The translations under genes were made by a program, and so were the position numbers. From Datisca glomerata (taxonomy: Eukaryota > Streptophyta > Magnoliopsida > Cucurbitales > Datiscaceae), in the NCBI GenBank assembly GCA_003255025.1, contig QANY01013727.1:1447849-1511848 (forward strand): a stretch of DNA of 64,000 bases. Reading direction: 5' to 3'. The notes under the pieces were generated by a model. The model worked only from the letters and a program-made list of their open reading frames with translations. It made no database searches and was not told the DNA's origin. Below are positions 58,595 through 64,000 of the stretch, piece after piece; within the stretch, counting starts at the first letter, position 1, and the number at the start of each line of letters is the position of its first letter.

Positions 58595-61376
58595 AGTGAC
58601 ATCGACATCCACAATCATCATTGATTGATGGGCTATGGAAATCTTTTAAAAGGGATTAGTCTTACATCTCTAGCCAGAGGTATGTGTGCACAATCTTGAT
58701 CTATAAAGGATGCAACATGCATGTTGTTTGACAGGTCGAACTCGATTGCTGTTTTCATAAACTCAGTTCCTTAGAAAATGGAGTAAATGACAACATCTAT
58801 TAACTCGTGATCAACACGATCAACTATTACCCTTCCATTAATATATTGAATTTTATATGTCACATGTGCCTCATATGTGAGAATAATCACAAAAAGTTTT
58901 CCCATTCAAGAGAAGTTGCATATTGGAACTTCGTCAACAAAGTCATTGCCGAAGAAATGAGTCACATGCACATTATCATAGTCGTTGGTCCAATCCCTCA
59001 AAATATTAACCTCAACATTTGATGAGTTCAACCAATATTCCACACCCGTGTTTAAATAAAAACAAGAAAAAATGCTCAACATTTTTCAACCACCCTATGG
59101 TCCAGATTATAAAGTACAAAAAATTTGAATATCACGATCGAGTTTTCTTTATACTCCAACAACATGACTGTTGTTGCCCCCTCCTCATCAGCATTGAAGC
59201 ATCCATATATCATGTGCTCTAGAGGGGTAGTAATGTATGGCATTTGTAGACATTACGTTGTAGAAAATCATCATCTGTTCTTCCTTTCCTTTGCTACATA
59301 CTCATAATATAGTTTCTTCTAACTAGAACATGCCATGACCTCTCATCTTCATATATCAAGATGGATTTGTAATGTGCTTTTGTTGTTCGTGAAGTAGAGC
59401 TCATAGTATGGAAGGTTAAAGCTACTTGTGAAGAGGAAAGGTACCCACCTCTAACACCAAGACATCTAACAACCAATAAATATGAGATATTTGTAAGTAG
59501 CATGTTAAAGATCATTGTCTTGAAAGGCTAGATCTCCCTAATTAAGAAGATACTGCTTTTGTATATTCTTGCCTAATTTATTACCTTATTTTATGCTTTA
59601 AATTAAGCAAATGTTTGGTGTCATAACGTGCGTGCGACGTGGAGTGACGATTAAAAAAAATTCATTTTTAAGGAAAAAGAAATTTGGAGTCGCCACCAAT
59701 CATTTTATGGTGTGATTGGTCATCTAATTTTAAGATGAAAATTTTTAGTCTACGAAAACTCAAAGTTGGTTCGGGAGTCGTTTGTGTGTGGGGAATGTAT
59801 TAGCACCCCACAACACCCATTATAAAATGGTTACCAAATTTAATCAAATGCTATTCATTTTTTTATTTTAAGGCAAATGTTAAAAAAATTTATTTTTGAA
59901 TGTCCCATTTGAGAAATTTTGTATCATAGAAATGAATAAAATAAATTACTTTTAATGGGTGGTTCAAAGACTATTGAATTTTTTTTTGTATTCTCATATC
60001 TTTTTAAATCAAAGCATTATTAAAGTTATTCTCGGTATCCCAAGAATAACTCCTCACCTCAATAGTTCGAGAAGTTTGATATCCCAAAAATCTCAAAATC
60101 CATCGTCGGCCTTTTTTAGTGAAAATTAAATAATAGAAGAAACAAAATCTAAATCTAATTATTAAAATTATGATCCACGCATACATGAACATTAATTATA
60201 ATAATAAAGGAATAATGCAAGAATCGCATTATAAGCATGACGATGCAAAAATGTTAAATAAATAAACATGTAAAGGAAATTAATGTTAATAATTACAACA
60301 AAATGGAAGTAAAAGAATAGAGATAAGTTATAGGATGTCAAATTATAGAAAACATAAAATGTTTAGATTACAAAAATGCAAGAATAAAGTAAAAGACTAT
60401 ATTATGTAATAAATGAAAGAATTTTTTTTTAAAATTTTTTTTATAAATACACACACATACACACGCACACACACATATATATAGCAAGAGTTCCTCTGTT
60501 GCATCATGTTTTTGTTTTTTTTAATATGATATATTATAATATAATATAATAGTAATAATAATAATAATATTATTATTAAATAAATAAATTTAAAAAAATG
60601 ATGAAAAATAAACAATATATTTCTTTAACATAAATATGTCTATTTTTTTTGACTACTTAGTACACTAATTGTCATTTTTCTTTCCTTCCCTCATTAGTCA
60701 TTGCTAATTAAATAGCAAAGGGGATGATCATGGATGATAATTAGTTCAAACAAGTGTCACAAAATGATGAACATAATATTAAAAAAAAACTTTGTAGGAA
60801 AATTAAAAGTTTCACAACTTAGATATCTGCATAATCTTGTATAGAGGTTTTATTCTCTATTCTATGCATTGTTATGTATGAGAAAATTATCCTAGGGGAT
60901 CTTTGCATCAAATGTACACTTTTAACCCATTAAAAAGGTTGATCCACATTTGGTTAATTTTTCCACCCCTCAAAGCTTTATCATCATCCTCATTAATTAA
61001 GTTGATGATAAAGATATCTCAATATCCAACTTGTAAAGAAATCATCAAAGCATGAAATTAAAATGTTAAAATTTAAATGAGGAGAAATGATAGGGAATGA
61101 ACAATCCACTTATGTATAAAAAAATACAAAAGATATCAACTACATTTATATGAAGAAGAGAGATGAACAAAATATATTATGAACAAATGTACCAAACAAT
61201 TAAACTACCTTAAGAAGAAAAGATGGAAGAAGATGAAGATAATAGAAGTGTAGAACCTGTTCCTCTATCTAAAATCACCTCTCTTTCCAACACCTCTCTT
61301 TCTCACTCTAAAAAATGACTTCTCCCCTTTTTTTTACTCCCCAAAAGATCTCCCCTTAAGTGAAGACTTCATTCAT

Positions 61377-61384
61377 ATTTATAG
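61377..61384 (-). promoter_or_regulatory. TATA box in the minus-strand LTR
   Basis: The minus strand reads CCTATAAATATG, followed by a purine-rich leader, consistent with an LTR promoter. Confidence 0.4.
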
Positions 61385-61736
61385 GCAAAATTATGATTTG
61401 CCTTTTTTACTTTTAGTCTTTTTTTCAATTTTTATTTTTTAGTCCTCTTTTTTCAATTTTTACTTTTTAGTCTTTGGACCACTTTTCTTATTTTAGTATT
61501 GGATTAGTTTTCAAATTATACATATAGTTTTGGATTATTAAAAGAGCCAAAATATAAAACATGTATATTTCATGTATTAGGTCAGATAAAATACGGTATC
61601 TACAGCTGCCCCCCTTTGAGCACGCTTCTGATCTCAGAACGTGTACAAAGGCATAGATAAGTATTTTGATCGGTACAATAATATATGAAATAGAGAATAG
61701 AAACCTTGACTAAATAAAGCTCTATGAGATGGAGCG

Positions 61737-62103
61737 AAATGGACTTGGATAGACACATGCTTCGATTTCGCTCAATGCGAGTTCGATTTAACTGAGATAT
61801 TTAAAATTGACCAGGCGCTGACACCGGGCTTCGACCGCGACGAAGTCGGGTTCGATTTAACCGAAGATATCTGAAAAGGAAAAATAACCTGGGTGGATGC
61901 AGGCTTCGACCTCGACTCAATTCGGGTTTGATTTAACCATATTAATTGAAAAGGAAATGGACCCGGCGCTGACACCGGGCTTCAACCTCGACTCAATTCG
62001 GGTTCGATTTAACCATATTAATTGAAAGGGAAATGGACCCGGCGCTAACACCGGGCTTCGACCTCGACTCAATTCGGGTTCGATTTAACCATATTAATTG
62101 ATG
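61737..62103 (-). repeat. About 75-bp tandem repeat, 5 units
   Basis: Units share 'ggcttcgacctcgactcaat', 'tcgggttcgatttaacc' and 'gacccggcgctgacaccggg'. The last three are nearly identical and the first two more diverged. It is GC-rich compared with the surrounding LTR. Confidence 0.85.
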
Positions 62104-62935
62104 TTGAAGTTGACTTATGCAAGTCTCATGACAACAAAAGCTAGACTAATGCATGCTTTAAATGTTGGAAGGTCATGTGTGAATTTCGAAAGAATATCAT
62201 TAAGTGATTCATGCACATGAATTTGTCAAACAACTAATGTGGTGTATGTCTATGCATTGTAATTCTTGAACATAAATGTAAAGTAGTGATTTTGAATGCG
62301 TGCATGCTATGCATGATTGTGAACCTTTATAAGAAAATTATATGATGATTTTTAAACATATCCAACACCCTTTAGAATTATCACTTGACCTAGGATCATG
62401 GACTCACAATGAAGTATCGAGCATAATTTTAGAAAAATGATACATCCTTATTTATTAGTTTATGCTCCAGTATTTGGCTCCCTGTCAGTGGTAAATAATC
62501 TCTCTGCTTCTCTTCTATACTTCTAATTGGGTAATCCTCCAATTTCGCTTTAACCTTTGTCATGCGCATATTGACCTTCTTCGTGATGACTTTTTAGATT
62601 TTACTTTACAATCAGGTCACCTTTCTTACTTCCAATTTTTTTTTTCAATTAGCTTTCAACTGACCAAGTTTATTCTTCTGAGTTATTTCAAGAGTAATTA
62701 ATGATATCTTAGAACTGAGAGGAATAAGAAATAATGGAAATAAAGAGAAGATGAAGTATATGTATTTGTCAACTGGGAAAGAAAGAAGAAAAGAAAGGCT
62801 CTTAATTGATGATGAACAGTGTTTACAAACGATGGTTTGGAAAAAGAAAATAGAAGAAAAAAAATGTAAGAAGAATTTCTCCAGTATTCGAGACAGCTTT
62901 AGCATTTTTTTAACTTCATTTTCCTATACTTAGAG

Positions 62936-63993
62936 TGGTCAAACGAAGTACTTCTTGACTTCATCAGAATTAACTGTGTGCGGTAAATTATCTCCATCCA
63001 TGTTTGTTAGCATGAGAACTCCTCCCGAGAAAGCCTTCTTGACAATGAAAGGTCCCTCATAATTTGGGGTCCACTTCCCTCGGTGATCCTTTTGATATGT
63101 GAGTATCTTTTTTAACACCAAGTCTCCTTCTCGGAAACATCAGGGACGCAATTTTTTGTCATATGCGTGCATCATTTTTCTTTGATATAATTGCCCTTTA
63201 CATAATGCCGTCAATCTTTTTTCCTCGATTAAATTTAATTGCTCATGTCGTGTCTGTACCCACTCTGCTTCTTCTAATTTCGCCTCCATTAAGACTCTTA
63301 GGGAGGAAATTTCCACCTCAATTGGAAGGACTGCTTCCATGCCATATACCAAAGAGAATGGCGTTGCCCCAGTTGATGTTCGGACTGATGTGCGGTACCC
63401 ATGCAGTGCAAACGGGATCATCTCATGCCAATCTTTAAAAACCTCCGTCATCTTCTCTATGATCCTTTTGATGTTCTTATTGGCTGCTTCCACTGCTCCG
63501 TTCATTTTCGGACGATAAGGAGACGAATTATGATGCTTAATTTTGAATTGCTCACATAATTCTTTCATCATCTTTTTATTTAAGTTTGTACCATTATCTG
63601 TGATGATCCTTCCAGGTAGACCATATCGACAAATTATCTCCTTTTTAATAAACTTAACAACCGCATTTCTGGTTACACTTGAATAAGAACTTGCCTCCAC
63701 CCATTTGGTAAAATAATCTATAGATACCAAAATGAAGCGATGCCCGTTAGAGGCTTTGGGTGTGATGGGACCAATGACGTCTATGCCCCACATAGAGAAC
63801 GGCCAAGGCGCGACCATTACATGTAAAGGGGATGCAGATACGTGAATTTTATTCGCATAAATTTGACATTTATGACATCTCCAGGCGTACTTGATGCAGT
63901 CAGATTCTAGAGTTAACCAATAATATCCTGCTCTCAAGATTTGTTTGGCCATCATATATCCATTAGCATGAACTCCACAAATTCCTTCATGAA
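62936..63993 (-). pseudogene. Ty3/gypsy integrase, nearly intact
   Basis: From the window edge the minus strand reads a zinc-binding region (HEGICGVH then CHKCQ). The catalytic core has all three acidic residues in place (WGIDVIGPI, IITDNGTNL, NGAVEAANKN). Then come a GYRTSVRTSTGATPFSLVYG segment and the C-terminal part CFREGDLVLKK, NYEGPFIVKKAF and SDEVKKYFV, ending at 62939. The only break seen is a TGA at 63140-63142, where neighbouring text suggests an Arg codon. The upstream part of pol lies beyond the window. In an active element it inserts the cDNA into the genome. The motif set fits the Tat/Ogre side of plant gypsy elements. Confidence 0.85.
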
Positions 63994-64000
63994 NNNNNNN

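Larger units (their letters stand above)
56482..59612. repeat. 3.1-kb foldback: two inverted arms of about 1.5 kb
   Basis: Left arm 56482-58004 and right arm 58033-59612 are inverted copies along their whole length. Outer ends: ATTTGCTTAATTTTAGGCAT and the matching complement at 59612. Inner ends: a 36-base segment at 57969-58004 pairs with 58033-58068 at 34 of 36 positions around a 28-base loop. Between them many blocks match in mirrored order. The left arm has an open frame (56934-57368) that is decayed in the right arm. No terminal duplication or transposase is recognised. Confidence 0.85.
59613..62935 (-). mobile_element. 3' non-coding part and probable LTR of a Tat/Ogre-like gypsy element
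   Basis: This AT-rich region lies downstream (minus strand) of the integrase at 62936-63993. It contains a minus-strand TATAAATA (plus 61377-61384), text such as 'ggagtcgccaccaat' and 'gcccccctttgag' that recurs in plant gypsy LTRs, a CA-repeat near 60449-60476, and a 75-bp tandem repeat at 61737-62103. The LTR limits cannot be set because the other LTR is outside the window. Confidence 0.5.

Noticed and set aside
62645..62905. 86-codon hydrophobic minus frame downstream of the integrase
   Set aside because: It is Phe/Leu/Ser-rich from a poly-pyrimidine stretch, with no motif. It probably reflects base composition of the 3' region.
1..64000. tRNA genes, snRNAs or microRNA precursors
   Set aside because: No convincing tRNA cloverleaf or box A/B set, and no snRNA promoter element, was found by eye. 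Short hairpins in LTRs were not called microRNAs without expression evidence.

Overview
The window is nuclear DNA of a flowering plant, most likely a eudicot. The evidence is one multi-exon gene with plant-type GT-AG introns, scrambled plastid DNA fragments, and a dense nest of plant retrotransposons and DNA transposons. There is no bacterial or viral gene organisation. One N lies at 19775 and the last seven bases (63994-64000) are N.

The only gene that looks intact is SYF1/XAB2-like at 13928-19374 (+). It has five exons that splice in frame to about 919 codons and encodes a HAT-repeat splicing factor of the Prp19/NineTeen complex. Everything else recognisable is broken. A second host-gene relic (51704-55090, +) resembles the uncharacterised plant family typified by Arabidopsis At4g18490 and carries stops and frameshifts. 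A third (28097-28571, -) is a fragment of a GATL-type galacturonosyltransferase-like gene.

Layout: 1-6690 is a decayed minus-strand Ty3/gypsy element broken up by two copies of a Copia-like long LTR. 7671-13408 is a complete LTR element without gag or pol (LARD-like), holding a two-tier minisatellite. 13560-19374 is SYF1 with its promoter. 19375-23074 holds duplicated downstream sequence, a small TTA-flanked MITE and a mosaic of four plastid fragments (rrn23, rps11, ndhI, psbA). 23075-27878 is a decayed plus-strand Ty3/gypsy element lacking its 3' LTR. 28097-28571 is the GATL relic. 29225-33845 is a second member of the LARD-like family, interrupted by a truncated Copia-like LTR that contains a 616-bp tandem duplication. 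33846-39225 is a degraded Mutator-like transposase region split by a 3.2-kb non-autonomous CACTA element with an ATT target duplication. 39230-40800 and 48980-50283 are oppositely oriented Helitron helicase fragments, and a decayed Ty1/copia element (40823 to about 46110) lies between them. 51704-55090 is the At4g18490-like relic. 56482-59612 is a 3.1-kb near-palindrome with 1.5-kb arms that carry an unrecognised protein-coding stretch. 59613-63993 is the 3' part of a minus-strand Ty3/gypsy element with an almost intact integrase.

The window therefore shows one housekeeping splicing gene in repeat-rich chromatin, with an LTR ending about 520 bp upstream of its start codon. The least explained structures are the large foldback, the gag/pol-less LTR family with its minisatellite, and the plastid mosaic. 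Family names come from recognising translated motifs and repeat ends by eye; no database search was run.
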